Source: Oscillatoria nigro-viridis PCC 7112 (GTDB lineage: Bacteria; Cyanobacteriota; Cyanobacteriia; Cyanobacteriales; Microcoleaceae). From it: a stretch of 64,000 bases of DNA. Below are positions 11,062-19,514 of this stretch, in pieces. Numbering within the stretch: the first letter of the stretch is position 1; each line of letters begins with the position of its first letter. The notes under the pieces are model-generated. The model saw only the letters and a list, made by a program, of their open reading frames with translations, had not been told where the DNA came from and did no database searches. The translations under genes were made by a program, and so were the position numbers. Location of the stretch: contig NC_019729.1 of NCBI RefSeq assembly GCF_000317475.1, positions 1,564,501 through 1,628,500 on the forward strand. The letters are read 5' to 3'.

Positions 11062-13719
11062 ATGACATTCTCCAATACTGGTAGCGTTCTGGCTACACTG
11101 ACTCAAGTCAATTTTATGGGGGCATTGACCTCCCGTGTTAAGAGCCTGCCAGTTCCTGAATTAGTGTGCCTGCTGGACTTTATCACGGCTGAATTTCAGC
11201 AATTTATCCGGGCGATGGACCTGATTAACAATGAAGCACTCGAAAGTCTCTTAGAGCAACTTTTAGATGCCTTCACTGTCAAAATTGGTCAAATTCTGCA
11301 AGCAGACCGGACAACAATTTTTTTGGTTGACTCCAACAAAAATCAACTGTGGCACAAAACAGTCGATCCACTTACGGGCGAGGATGTAGAAGTGCGCTTG
11401 CCGATGGATGCAGGCATTTTAGGTTACGTAGCAACAACCGGAAAATCGATAAATGTCGCCGAAGCTCGATCGCACGAGTATTTTAATTCCGAAGTAGACG
11501 AACCACCGGGCTACCAGATCGGAACCATCCTCTGTATGCCAATTTTTAGCAGCAAGAGCCAACACGAACCCGTAGCCGTGGTCAGACTGTTAAATAAAGC
11601 TGGCAATGTCTCCTTTAGCGAGGAAGACGAACAGCAGTTCCAGGCTTTTGCAGATTCGATCGGGATTATTCTCGAAAGCTGTCAGTCTTTCTACGTCGTG
11701 GCCCGCAACCAGCGAGGGGTTGCCGCACTTTTGAGAGCCACCACGACTTTGGGTCAAAGTCTTGACTTGGAAACAACTTTGCGCTCTGTCATGGATCAAG
11801 CTCGCGACTTGATGCAGGCCGATCGCAGCACGCTATTTTTGTTAAATCGGGAAACCAACGAACTCTGGACAAAAGTTGCCAAGGCCGACGGTACAACGAT
11901 GATGGAAATCCGTATTCCTGCGAATAGGGGAATTGCTGGCTACGTGGCTTCGACTGGTCAACCTCTAAATATTACAGATGCTTACGACGATCCCCGCTTT
12001 GACCCCTCTACAGACCAGCAAACGGGATACCGCACTCGAACTGTCTTGTGTATGCCGGTCCACAACGCTAAAGGTGAGCTGATCGGGGTAACTCAGCTAA
12101 TTAATAAGAACCAAGGTACTTTCACCCCTTCCGACGAAGAGTTTTTGCGAGCGTTTAATTCCCAAGCGGGAATGGCGTTGCAAAATTCTCAACTGTTTCA
12201 GAACGTGATGGTGGAAAAGCAGTATCAGAAAGATATGCTGCAAAGTCTTTCTGATGCAGTGATTTCCACGGATTTGAAGGGGCGAGTTGTGACGATCAAC
12301 GAAGCAGCCCTAGAATTGTTGGGCTGTCCGGTAAATCAAGCTAAAAGCAAACACAATCTTCAGATTTGGGAAGATAAACTGGTGAATCGCTATGTTTGGG
12401 AAGTTGTGCCGATCGACAATTTGCAATTTCGACTAGAAGACAGTCTCAAAAATGCTGCCAGACATTACGTTCCCGAACAAAGTTTAACGGTGGGACTGTT
12501 GGTAGAAAAAACGCTCAATTCCCAACAAAAAGAAGAAGAAGGAGAAGAAAGTTATATTTTGGCCGTGCCCGATCGCGCGGAGCCTAATTTATATTACGCT
12601 TGGGGCGAAAACCGCGCGTGGACTGAGGAAGTAGCGCTGGCAGAATTAGCTAATGCCCAATCTCTATTTGCGCTGCGAAATTCTGCCCTGTATCACCCTT
12701 ATTGTCCGCTGCCCATCCCCGCCTCTGGAATTAAAGTAATTGAACGCAGTTTGAATTTGACTGTCAACCCGCTGCTAAATCCAGAAGGCGGCGTGCGGGG
12801 GGGTTTAGTGGTACTCGAAGACATCAGCCGCGAAAAGCGGATGAAAAATACGATGTACCGCTACCTAACTCCTGGAGTCGTAGATAAAGTGATGGCCTTG
12901 GGTGAAGGCGCCCTGATGGTGGGCGAACGCAAAGAAGTGACTATTTTGTTTTCCGACATTCGCGGCTACACCACGCTGACCGAAAATTTGGGAGCGTCCG
13001 ATGTGGTATCCCTGCTGAACCAATATTTTGAGACGATGGTCGAGGCTGTTTTCCACTACGAAGGCACTTTAGACAAGTTTATCGGCGATGCTTTAATGGC
13101 GGTTTTCGGCGCGCCCCTGCCGCTGAATCCCCCGGAAAGTCACGGTTGGATGGCGGTTCAGTCGGCTTTAGATATGCGTCGCCGTTTGAAAGAGTTTAAT
13201 GATTCTCGCCCCGGCGCAGATCCGTTTCGCTTCGGAATTGGGATTAGTTCCGGAGAGGTGGTTTCGGGAAATATTGGTTCCCAAAAGCGAATGGATTACA
13301 CGGTAATCGGGGATGCGGTGAATTTGAGTTCGCGATTGGAACAGCTTACAAAGGAGTACGGATGCGATATAATTTTGAGCGAATTTACATACAGTTTGTG
13401 CCGCGAAGGGATTTGGGTGCGAGAGTTAGACAAGGTTCGGGTTAAGGGCAAAAATCAGCCAGTTGGTATTTACGAGTTGCTGCAAAATAGTTCTGAACCC
13501 ATCGACGGGGAAACCGTTCGGTTTTTGGAACTTTACAGCAACGGTCGGGATGCTTATATTGCTAGAAATTTTCACAAAGCTATTAATTGTTTTGAAGCCG
13601 CTTTAGCTATGCGACCGAGCGATCGACCTGTGGAAGTTCACCTCGACCGCTCCCTGAGCTATTTGGAAGTACCCCCGCCCGAGGATTGGGACGGCGTGCA
13701 TACGATGACAACTAAGTAG
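11062..13719 (+). CDS. GAF-GAF-PAS adenylate/guanylate cyclase
   Basis: An 885-residue class III nucleotide cyclase, started at ATG 11062 (MTFSNTGSVLATLTQ) because the upstream in-frame extension looks untranslated. Two GAF domains follow (about residues 50-190 and 215-370, each with the ADRxTxFL pattern: QADRTTIFLVD and QADRSTLFLLN). Next is a PAS-like segment from about residue 385 (SLSDAVISTDLKGRVVTINE) with an insertion. The catalytic domain (about 620-785) has the metal-binding Asp residues in TILFSDIRGYT and KFIGDALMAVFG, plus the DYTVIGDAVNLSSRLEQ signature. The C-terminal tail resembles one TPR repeat. It likely makes cAMP in response to a small ligand bound by the GAF domains. A REC-kinase gene follows after 151 nt. 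Confidence 0.93.
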   Translation: MTFSNTGSVLATLTQVNFMGALTSRVKSLPVPELVCLLDFITAEFQQFIRAMDLINNEALESLLEQLLDAFTVKIGQILQADRTTIFLVDSNKNQLWHKTVDPLTGEDVEVRLPMDAGILGYVATTGKSINVAEARSHEYFNSEVDEPPGYQIGTILCMPIFSSKSQHEPVAVVRLLNKAGNVSFSEEDEQQFQAFADSIGIILESCQSFYVVARNQRGVAALLRATTTLGQSLDLETTLRSVMDQARDLMQADRSTLFLLNRETNELWTKVAKADGTTMMEIRIPANRGIAGYVASTGQPLNITDAYDDPRFDPSTDQQTGYRTRTVLCMPVHNAKGELIGVTQLINKNQGTFTPSDEEFLRAFNSQAGMALQNSQLFQNVMVEKQYQKDMLQSLSDAVISTDLKGRVVTINEAALELLGCPVNQAKSKHNLQIWEDKLVNRYVWEVVPIDNLQFRLEDSLKNAARHYVPEQSLTVGLLVEKTLNSQQKEEEGEESYILAVPDRAEPNLYYAWGENRAWTEEVALAELANAQSLFALRNSALYHPYCPLPIPASGIKVIERSLNLTVNPLLNPEGGVRGGLVVLEDISREKRMKNTMYRYLTPGVVDKVMALGEGALMVGERKEVTILFSDIRGYTTLTENLGASDVVSLLNQYFETMVEAVFHYEGTLDKFIGDALMAVFGAPLPLNPPESHGWMAVQSALDMRRRLKEFNDSRPGADPFRFGIGISSGEVVSGNIGSQKRMDYTVIGDAVNLSSRLEQLTKEYGCDIILSEFTYSLCREGIWVRELDKVRVKGKNQPVGIYELLQNSSEPIDGETVRFLELYSNGRDAYIARNFHKAINCFEAALAMRPSDRPVEVHLDRSLSYLEVPPPEDWDGVHTMTTK

Positions 13720-13870
13720 TAGATCGTATTACATCGGAGCGATCAAAAGTAAAAAGATTTGATGAAGTTTTGAGATATTCCTTATGACAGAGTTAAGAAG
13801 TGTAAAAATGTGAAATCATAAATCGGATGCCATATAAAAGTTTAGAATTTATTTCCAGGCTAGCAATTAA

Positions 13871-15013
13871 ATGAGTTATTTATCTGTTCCGAATGCCACA
13901 AAAGCCGATCGGATTCTGGTGGTAGACGACGCACCAGATAATGTTTTGTTGGTTCAGACAATCCTAGAAGAAGAAGGTTACGAAATTAGCACGGCGGAAA
14001 ACGGCTTTTCTGCCTTGAGTCAAATTGACAAGTCAGCCCCGGATTTGGTGCTGCTAGACGTGATGATGCCGGGAATGGACGGTTACGAAGTCACTAAACG
14101 AATCCGACAAAATAAGGAATTGCCCTTTATCCCAATTTTGCTGATTACAGCTCACGACAGTGCTAGCGTAGTCCAGGGACTTGACATGGGAGCAGACGAT
14201 TTCATCCGCAAACCAGTTGAAATGGACGAACTGCTGGCGAGGGTACGATCGCTCCTGCGGCTCAAACACAGCGTAGACGAGCGCAATTCGATCGCCCTCC
14301 AGCGCGAAGATTTTGTCTCCCGACTCGCTCACGACTTGCGGACGCCCCTCGTAGCAGCCGATCGAATGCTAACTTTAATGCAGCAGGGAGCTTTGGGAGA
14401 AATTTCCATTCCCATGCGCGACGCTTTCGGCACGATGGTTCGCAGCAACCAAAACCTGATCGCCATGGTAAATATGCTGCTGGAAGTCTACCGCTACGAA
14501 GCAGGCCGCAAATCCCTAAGTTTCGCTGCCGTGGACTTGCGCCAGCTTATTACTGAGGTAGCTGAAGAACTAGCTCCCCTAGCGGATGCTAAAGGTTTGT
14601 CGGTAAATTTAGACTTGACAGAAAGTGCAGAAAGTGCGCCGATTGCGAAGTATCCGGGCGATCGTCTGGAACTGCACCGCTTGCTGACAAATTTAATCGG
14701 AAATGCGATTAAATTCACCGACAGCGGCTCAATAGATGTCAGCTTAAAAGCTGCCAATTCACCTGCTTATACAAGCTTCAAAAACCAACCGCTGGCATGG
14801 GTAATCATCGAAATCCAAGACACCGGCGCAGGCATTTCTTCCACCGAACAAGCAAAGTTATTTGAAAGGTTTGGCCCGGGAACTCACAAGAAATCCGGTA
14901 CAGGTTTGGGACTGCACCTCTGCCGCCAAATAGTCGAAGCTCACCGCGGCACGATCCAGGTAAAATCAGAGTTGGGCAAAGGCAGTTTATTTACTATTCG
15001 CTTGCCTTGTTAG
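13871..15013 (+). CDS. Response regulator-histidine kinase hybrid
   Basis: A 380-residue soluble protein with an N-terminal receiver domain (residues 14-130: ILVVDDAPDN, phospho-acceptor Asp in LVLLDVMMPGMDGYE, Lys in FIRKPVEMDEL). It is followed directly by a histidine kinase core: HisKA with His in FVSRLAHDLRTPLVAADRM, and HATPase_c with NLIGNAIKFTDSG, IQDTGAGIS and GTGLGLHLCRQI. This REC-HK order is common in cyanobacteria and means the kinase is itself controlled by phosphorylation from another kinase. The output regulator is not encoded nearby. It is preceded by the cyclase gene and may share its signalling context. Confidence 0.93.
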   Translation: MSYLSVPNATKADRILVVDDAPDNVLLVQTILEEEGYEISTAENGFSALSQIDKSAPDLVLLDVMMPGMDGYEVTKRIRQNKELPFIPILLITAHDSASVVQGLDMGADDFIRKPVEMDELLARVRSLLRLKHSVDERNSIALQREDFVSRLAHDLRTPLVAADRMLTLMQQGALGEISIPMRDAFGTMVRSNQNLIAMVNMLLEVYRYEAGRKSLSFAAVDLRQLITEVAEELAPLADAKGLSVNLDLTESAESAPIAKYPGDRLELHRLLTNLIGNAIKFTDSGSIDVSLKAANSPAYTSFKNQPLAWVIIEIQDTGAGISSTEQAKLFERFGPGTHKKSGTGLGLHLCRQIVEAHRGTIQVKSELGKGSLFTIRLPC

Positions 15014-15163
15014 AGCGGTATAATTAACTCAAACTTTGGGGTGCGAAAAGCGTACATTACTAAAGATAAACTGTAATTGTAGGCTGCAAAGTGCATACCT
15101 AATCGAATTATGGTTAATTTACCCGATGTCATATAATTACTTGGCAACCGAATAAATGGCAAT

Positions 15164-15994
15164 ATGTCTAACTGTCCAGTGTGCGGTGCTGAATACATAG
15201 AAGAAAAAGCAGAGTTTTGCTCGATTTGCGGCTGGGATTTGACTCCCTACCCGCAACGTGCTAAGCCTTCCAAAACTTATTTAAAAAAAGAACAAGTTAG
15301 ATTGCAGTGGGCAAAACAAATGTGGGAATTGGCCCGCAACCAACAAAATTGGTCAGCTAAATTTGATGAGTTGCAGGGGGAATTGCAGCAAAATGCGATC
15401 GCCCGCACGTACCTTCAATCTCAGTTAGAATGGGTTCTGTACCGCCTCGAACAACTAAACCCCGAATTGATTGTCAGCACTCTACTGCGGCTGGAAGACA
15501 AAATCGGCGCCATACCTGACTCAACTCCGGCTATCTCCGAAGTGGGGATGGACTACCGACAACTGACAAAGCTATTAGAAACGGGAAAATGGCGCAAAGC
15601 TGACGAACACACTTGGGAAATCTTGCTGCAAATCGCTGTTAGGGAAGACGAAGGCTGGCTGAGTGCAGCCGATATTGACAGTTTTCCTCCTACAGACCTT
15701 CGCACGATCGACCAACTTTGGCAACAATACAGCAGCGGGCGGTTCGGGTTGAGCGTGCAGCAGCAGATTTGGGAAACTAGCGGGGGTAATTATACTGAAT
15801 TTTGCGATCGAGTCGGCTGGAGAGTCAAGGAAAATTGGAAATATTACAGCGAGCTCTCCTTCAACGAAGATGCTCCCCCCGGACATCTTCCCGTCACCGC
15901 ATGGAGGCAGCGCGCCTGTTACGGTGCCGGTAAACTCACCGCAGCAGAAAACTTTGCCCGCATCGCTGCGAAACTGGCAACGGGCGATCGGTAA
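15164..15994 (+). CDS. Zinc-ribbon GUN4 domain protein
   Basis: A 276-residue protein. The N terminus is a four-Cys zinc ribbon (CPVCGAEY ... CSICGWD). A helical, Gln-rich linker with coiled-coil character follows (residues 45-115). The C-terminal GUN4 domain (about 125-275) shows DYRQLTKLLETGKWRKADEHT, FPPTDLRTIDQLWQQYS and GRFGLSVQQQIW, then PGHLPVTAW. Stand-alone GUN4 binds porphyrins and stimulates Mg-chelatase. Fusion to a zinc ribbon suggests one of the accessory GUN4-domain proteins that cyanobacteria carry in addition to true Gun4, perhaps a porphyrin- or heme-sensing regulator. That role is inference. Confidence 0.85.
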   Translation: MSNCPVCGAEYIEEKAEFCSICGWDLTPYPQRAKPSKTYLKKEQVRLQWAKQMWELARNQQNWSAKFDELQGELQQNAIARTYLQSQLEWVLYRLEQLNPELIVSTLLRLEDKIGAIPDSTPAISEVGMDYRQLTKLLETGKWRKADEHTWEILLQIAVREDEGWLSAADIDSFPPTDLRTIDQLWQQYSSGRFGLSVQQQIWETSGGNYTEFCDRVGWRVKENWKYYSELSFNEDAPPGHLPVTAWRQRACYGAGKLTAAENFARIAAKLATGDR

Positions 15995-16052
15995 TCATCA
16001 AAAAAAAATCAAAATCGACATTAACTGCTATAATCAAAACTGTTTAGCAACT

Positions 16053-16368
16053 GGGGCTGTGGCTCAGATGGATAGAGCAAGCGCCTCCTGAAGAATCGGG
16101 CACCCCGCGAGGAAACTCTGGGAGTGAATGTGGTCAAATTTGGTGAAACCTAAAGAGTTCGTGGGTTCCTAGGACTCTAAGGCAATACCAAGCCAAGCCT
16201 GAGTTCAGCGCGATTAAACAATCGCCTATATTGAAATCAGGAAGGTTTAGAGACTAGACGGTCACCACCTAAAAGCTGCAAGCCTATGGTGAAGGTATAG
16301 TCCAGAGAGTGGGGAAACTCACACAAATCTGAAGCGCTAGGTCGCCGGTTCGAACCCGGCCAGTCCCG
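16053..16368 (+). tRNA. tRNA-Arg(CCU), interrupted by a group I intron
   Basis: The 5' half starts GGGGCTG (16053-16059), with D arm GCTC...GAGC and the anticodon 5' strand AGCGC. The loop CTCCT ends at 16089. The 3' half begins AAGCGCT at 16332 and has the T arm GCCGGTTCGAACCCGGC and acceptor strand CAGTCCC with discriminator G at 16368. Spliced together the halves give a 7-nt loop CUCCUAA with anticodon CCU on a 5-bp stem AGCGC/GCGCT, and a 7-bp acceptor stem with one G-U pair. CCA is not encoded. A terminator-like hairpin follows. Confidence 0.95.
16090..16331 (+). ncRNA. Group I self-splicing intron (242 nt) in tRNA-Arg(CCU)
   Basis: The intron sits between the last anticodon nucleotide (U, 16089) and the following A. 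It begins after U and ends with G (16331), as group I introns require. The core elements R and S are readable as AGAGACTAGACGGTC (about 16246-16263) and AAGGTATAGTCCAGAGAGTG (about 16293-16312). GGGAG at 16120-16124 can pair with the 5' exon end CTCCT as the internal guide, with a U-G pair at the splice site. There is no open reading frame for a homing endonuclease. The small size suits the IC3 subgroup known from bacterial tRNA genes. Confidence 0.92.
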
Positions 16369-16393
16369 TTAAAAATCAAGAAAAATTAACAGG

Positions 16394-16427
16394 AGGAGGG
16401 GAAAGCTTAAGTTTTGCTCCTCTTTTT
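16394..16427 (+). terminator. Intrinsic terminator after tRNA-Arg
   Basis: GAGGGGAAAGC and GTTTTGCTCCTC form a hairpin around a TTAA loop and are followed by six T residues, 25 nt after the tRNA end. Confidence 0.7.
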
Positions 16428-16713
16428 TGCATATCCGCTAAGGAATTCGCCCAAGGACGAATACTTGCTTGAAGACGAGGACTTACCCAGAACCTCTCTC
16501 TAGAGTCCATCTGAAATCTAAAATCTCAAATCACCTGTTTATGCCCCACCACCAGCGTAGAGTCCATCTAAAATCTAAAATCTAAAATCTAAAATCCTAC
16601 GATCCCCCGACCCTTTTTTAAATTTTAATTTTTAATTCCTGTTAGTGGGCTATACGTGCGGTATTTTTTGTTATGGTTCCTTTGTGAGTTACATAAAATT
16701 TTTATAGGTTTAG
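16428..16713. repeat. Intergenic heptamer repeats and duplicated AGAGTCCATCT motif
   Basis: TAGAGTCCATCTGAAATCTAAAAT near 16502 (written here only as a motif) recurs near 16559 as TAGAGTCCATCTAAAATCT, followed by four copies of the heptamer AAAATCT. No gene is seen. This is one of several AAAATCT/AAATCTC tracks in the window (6250, 23455, 25805, 34345, 34700). Confidence 0.6.
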
Positions 16714-17304
16714 ATGTGGTTAAGAATCAATTCAAACACGCAGCGTTACAAGCGTTTGAACACTTCACGCAGTTTTTGGTTCCTAGTAGGGCTTTTGATG
16801 GCGTGTTGGTTTGGCTATCAGCACGTTAAGAGCGAATTTCAGAGACCCCAAGCTTTGTTAGTTCTAGGTGGGGCTACGGAGCGAGAGGTGTTTGCGGCCA
16901 AATTTGCTCGATCGCATCCTGAATTGCCGATTTGGGTGTCGTCTGGCAGCAATCCGGAGTTCGCGGAATGGGTGTTTTCAGAAGCGGGAATTGAGTCCGA
17001 CCGCGTGCACTTAGACTACAGAGCGGTAGATACGGTAACAAATTTTACCACTCTGGTAGATGAATTGAAAGCTCAAGGGATTGAGAGCGTGTATCTGATC
17101 ACTTCTGACGATCATATGCGGCGAGCTCAGATTATCGGCGAAATCGTGCTCGGCAGTCGAGGCATTAGCTTTAAGCCTGTGGCAGTTCCGTCTGGGCGAA
17201 CCCCCGAACCGATGCAAAAAGCTGTTCGCGACGGCGCTAGGGCTATTCTTTGGCTGACAACCGGTTATACGGGTGCTAACTTCACCCAAGCCCGAATTCA
17301 ATAA
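16714..17304 (+). CDS. YdcF family (DUF218) membrane-anchored protein
   Basis: A 196-residue protein with one N-terminal transmembrane segment (SFWFLVGLLMACWFGYQ, residues 20-38) and a DUF218/YdcF domain: ALLVLGGATEREVFAAKFA, LPIWVSSGSNPEF, DYRAVDTVTNFTTLV and VYLITSDDHMRRAQIIGEIV. The domain has a Rossmann-like fold; E. coli YdcF and SanA are members, tied loosely to envelope integrity, and the biochemical activity is unknown. The domain should face the periplasm. It is a single gene. Confidence 0.85.
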   Translation: MWLRINSNTQRYKRLNTSRSFWFLVGLLMACWFGYQHVKSEFQRPQALLVLGGATEREVFAAKFARSHPELPIWVSSGSNPEFAEWVFSEAGIESDRVHLDYRAVDTVTNFTTLVDELKAQGIESVYLITSDDHMRRAQIIGEIVLGSRGISFKPVAVPSGRTPEPMQKAVRDGARAILWLTTGYTGANFTQARIQ

Positions 17305-17474
17305 ACCCAGGGAAGGATTAAGCAAGTTTTAAATTTTTTCCATTCCCTCTGGTTTGAAAACTTGTCTCCGATAGCGATTTAACGAACCGCCAAGACGCTG
17401 ATGACAAATGCGTAAAAGAAGAGACAAGAAGGATTAGTTTAAAATTAGTAGATGAACTTCAAAAGCTAAAGTTA

Positions 17475-18014
17475 ATGACCGACCAAATTCTGCCGCAGGT
17501 TCTAGAGCAAATTTTGAGTGACAGCAAGACTGCGGATGCTGTTTTTTCGGCTTTGGTGCCGGCTTTAGGCGAGGTGTTAAATTGCGATCGGGTCTTTCTC
17601 TACCTCCGCAATCCTGAAACGCAAATGGGCAGAGTACCTTACTGCTGGCGTCGCAACTCAAACTATCCCGAGGTTTGGGACGCGGAATGGAAAAAAGAAC
17701 CAGAATCTTTAGGAGAAGAAGACCCTTTATTTGCAGCAGCTTTGCGAACTGAACCTTCGATTTTTGTTGAGGATGTTGAAACAGCAAATCCTGAAGTTGT
17801 CAACAAAAATTTTGAGGCCAAAGAGTTCGGACATCGAGCTTTGATTCACGCTCACCTTTGTGCTGACGGCTTATTGTGGGGGGTTTTGCAGCCTTGTATG
17901 TTCGATCGCCCCAGAGTTTGGACTGACTTCGATCGCCAAGTTATCGCAGCAGTTACAGAAAAAATTTCGCCTTTAGCTGTCGCTTATGTCAGAGGCATCG
18001 TACAAGCGCAATAA
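17475..18014 (+). CDS. GAF domain protein
   Basis: A 179-residue protein that is essentially one GAF domain: AVFSALVPALGEVLNCDRVF at the start, FLYLRNPETQMG, DVETANPEVVNKNF and RALIHAHLCADGLLWGVLQP. Single-domain GAF proteins of this type are common in cyanobacteria. No Cys typical of bilin attachment in cyanobacteriochromes lies in the expected segment, so a chromophore is not supported. No output domain is fused. It probably binds a small molecule or acts as an adaptor. Confidence 0.8.
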   Translation: MTDQILPQVLEQILSDSKTADAVFSALVPALGEVLNCDRVFLYLRNPETQMGRVPYCWRRNSNYPEVWDAEWKKEPESLGEEDPLFAAALRTEPSIFVEDVETANPEVVNKNFEAKEFGHRALIHAHLCADGLLWGVLQPCMFDRPRVWTDFDRQVIAAVTEKISPLAVAYVRGIVQAQ

Positions 18015-18126
18015 AATAGGTTTGTAACGAGGAGTCTTCGTTCTCACTACAAACCTGTAACGATGTTTTTTATCTATCAAACCAGCTTTCTTCGTAAGTT
18101 GTTATACAAAACATCCTCCAAGCAAA

Positions 18127-18765
18127 TCAGCGCCCCAAATCGTGCATGGCATTAATCTCGATCGCACATCTTTGAGTCAGCGCTTCCAACTCCTCGCGAT
18201 CCGAGGAACCGGGCGCTTCAATTAGCTTGCCAATTCGCACCGTCAGCGGCACCGGACGCGGCAATCCCGAACCTTTCGATGCAATGGCGTGAGTTCCCCA
18301 CAAACTAACAGGCAACAGCGGGGCTTTTGCCTTAGCAGCTATCAGGGCCGCACCTAATTTAGGTTCAGTAATTCTGCCGTCTGGCGTGCGAGTTCCCTGC
18401 AAAAATACACCCGTCGCCCAGCCATTTTCCAAAGAGTTGATAGCAGATCGAATTGCACTGCGATCGGCACTTTCCCGCTTCACTGGATAAGCACCGTAAA
18501 GCGTAATTGCCTGCTTCAAAATAGGAACTTTAAATAACTCTTCCTTCGCCATAAATGCGACCGGCCGCCTCATGCAATTAGACAAAATCGGCGGGTCAAA
18601 ATCGCTGGCATGATTGCTGACTACCACCAGCGGCCCTTCTGTCGGAACATTTTCTGCACCGTAGATGCGGCCTCGAAAGTACAGGTGCAGCATCGGGCTG
18701 ACAATTGACCATTTGAATAAATAGTAGAGAAGTAAACTTTCGACTGGTTCGCGACTTTTGCTCAC
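18127..18765 (-). CDS. plsC: 1-acyl-sn-glycerol-3-phosphate acyltransferase
   Basis: A 212-residue PlsC-family acyltransferase. The catalytic HX4D motif is NHASDFDPP, followed by FMAKEELFKVPILKQ, a PVKRESADRSAI segment and the substrate-binding block GVFLQGTRTPDGRI (family EGTR). It adds the second acyl chain to lysophosphatidate, the step after PlsX/PlsY in membrane lipid synthesis. It ends the minus-strand plsX-fabH-fabD cluster but is separated from fabD by a pstS remnant and repeats, so it may have its own promoter. Confidence 0.92.
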   Translation of the reverse strand: MSKSREPVESLLLYYLFKWSIVSPMLHLYFRGRIYGAENVPTEGPLVVVSNHASDFDPPILSNCMRRPVAFMAKEELFKVPILKQAITLYGAYPVKRESADRSAIRSAINSLENGWATGVFLQGTRTPDGRITEPKLGAALIAAKAKAPLLPVSLWGTHAIASKGSGLPRPVPLTVRIGKLIEAPGSSDREELEALTQRCAIEINAMHDLGR

Positions 18766-18827
18766 AGAAAACCTGAGATTTTAAATTACATCGAATATTA
18801 GCCTATCAGATCGAGTCCGTTTGAGAT

Positions 18828-18988
18828 GATTCGGCGGTTGAAACCGCTCTCGAGAGTCAAACGAAGTTCGCCTGCGCGGACTGAAGAATATAGTCCGCGC
18901 AGGCGGACTTTGCTTGCGTAGCGCCAGAATTTATGCTGGCGGACTATTTGCTTGTGTAGCGCCAGAATTTATGCTGGCTTTGCAAAGG
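18828..18988. repeat. Palindromic repeat cluster (GTCCGCGCAGGCGGAC type)
   Basis: GCGGTTGAAACCGC, then GTTCGCCTGCGCGGACTG and AGTCCGCGCAGGCGGACT form inverted pairs. Two direct copies of TAGCGCCAGAATTTATGCTGG (stated as a motif of about 20 nt) follow at about 18918 and 18957. A related GTCCGCATAGGCGGAC element ends the TPR ORF at 37.7 kb. Confidence 0.65.
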
Positions 18989-18989
18989 C

Positions 18990-19400
18990 TCAATTTCCGG
19001 CCAGCATAGCTTTCTGTCCTTCCGAAGAAGTCGCGTAGCCCAAGAAATCCTTAACTGCTTGGCTAGGAGGATTTTTGTAGGTGTAGTACAACTGCCGCTT
19101 GTAAGGATAGTTTCCCGCATCCGGCGTCGCACCGTTAACGGGAACAACGCGCACCGTTTTCTGATTGGCTACTTGAGCGAAAGTCGCATAGCCAATGCCG
19201 TTGTTGCCTAAAGCTTGCAGCAGGGGAGTTGTCGCATCTCGATCGAGCGTGGTAATATTTGCCGTCGTGCCAAACTCGCCACCTCCGAGCACTTGTTCTT
19301 TAAAGGTTTGGTGAGTGCCGCTAACTGCCGGTCGATTTATCACTTTAATAGGGCCCGCCGGGCCGCCGACTTTCGACCAGTCTTGAGCATTTCCCCAATT
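18990..19400 (-). pseudogene. pstS: PstS phosphate-binding protein, C-terminal remnant
   Basis: About 137 codons encode the C-terminal half of a PstS-type phosphate-binding protein: NWGNAQDWSKVGGPAGPIKV, NRPAVSGTHQTFKEQVLGGG, TPLLQALGNNGIGYATFAQV and AVKDFLGYATSSEGQKAM. The signal peptide and first lobe are missing. The homology begins abruptly at about 19400, next to a hairpin (CAACAGGCAA ... TTGCCTGTTG, about 19407-19435). Functional PstS is about 320 residues or more, so this is a truncated relic, probably left by a rearrangement. It separates fabD from plsC. Confidence 0.85.
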
Positions 19401-19514
19401 TGCACAACAGGCAATATTCGGATTTGCCTGTTGTGCTATTTGTTTTTCGGCAATTTTCAGGCCTGTTAACTCTCTATTTTCTAACCTGCCATTTAATAAC
19501 AGGCTAAAAATAGA

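Noticed and set aside
15870-16091. Open frame running from the GUN4 gene into the tRNA
   Set aside because: It overlaps the GUN4 gene in another frame and ends inside tRNA-Arg; its codons are those of two better features.
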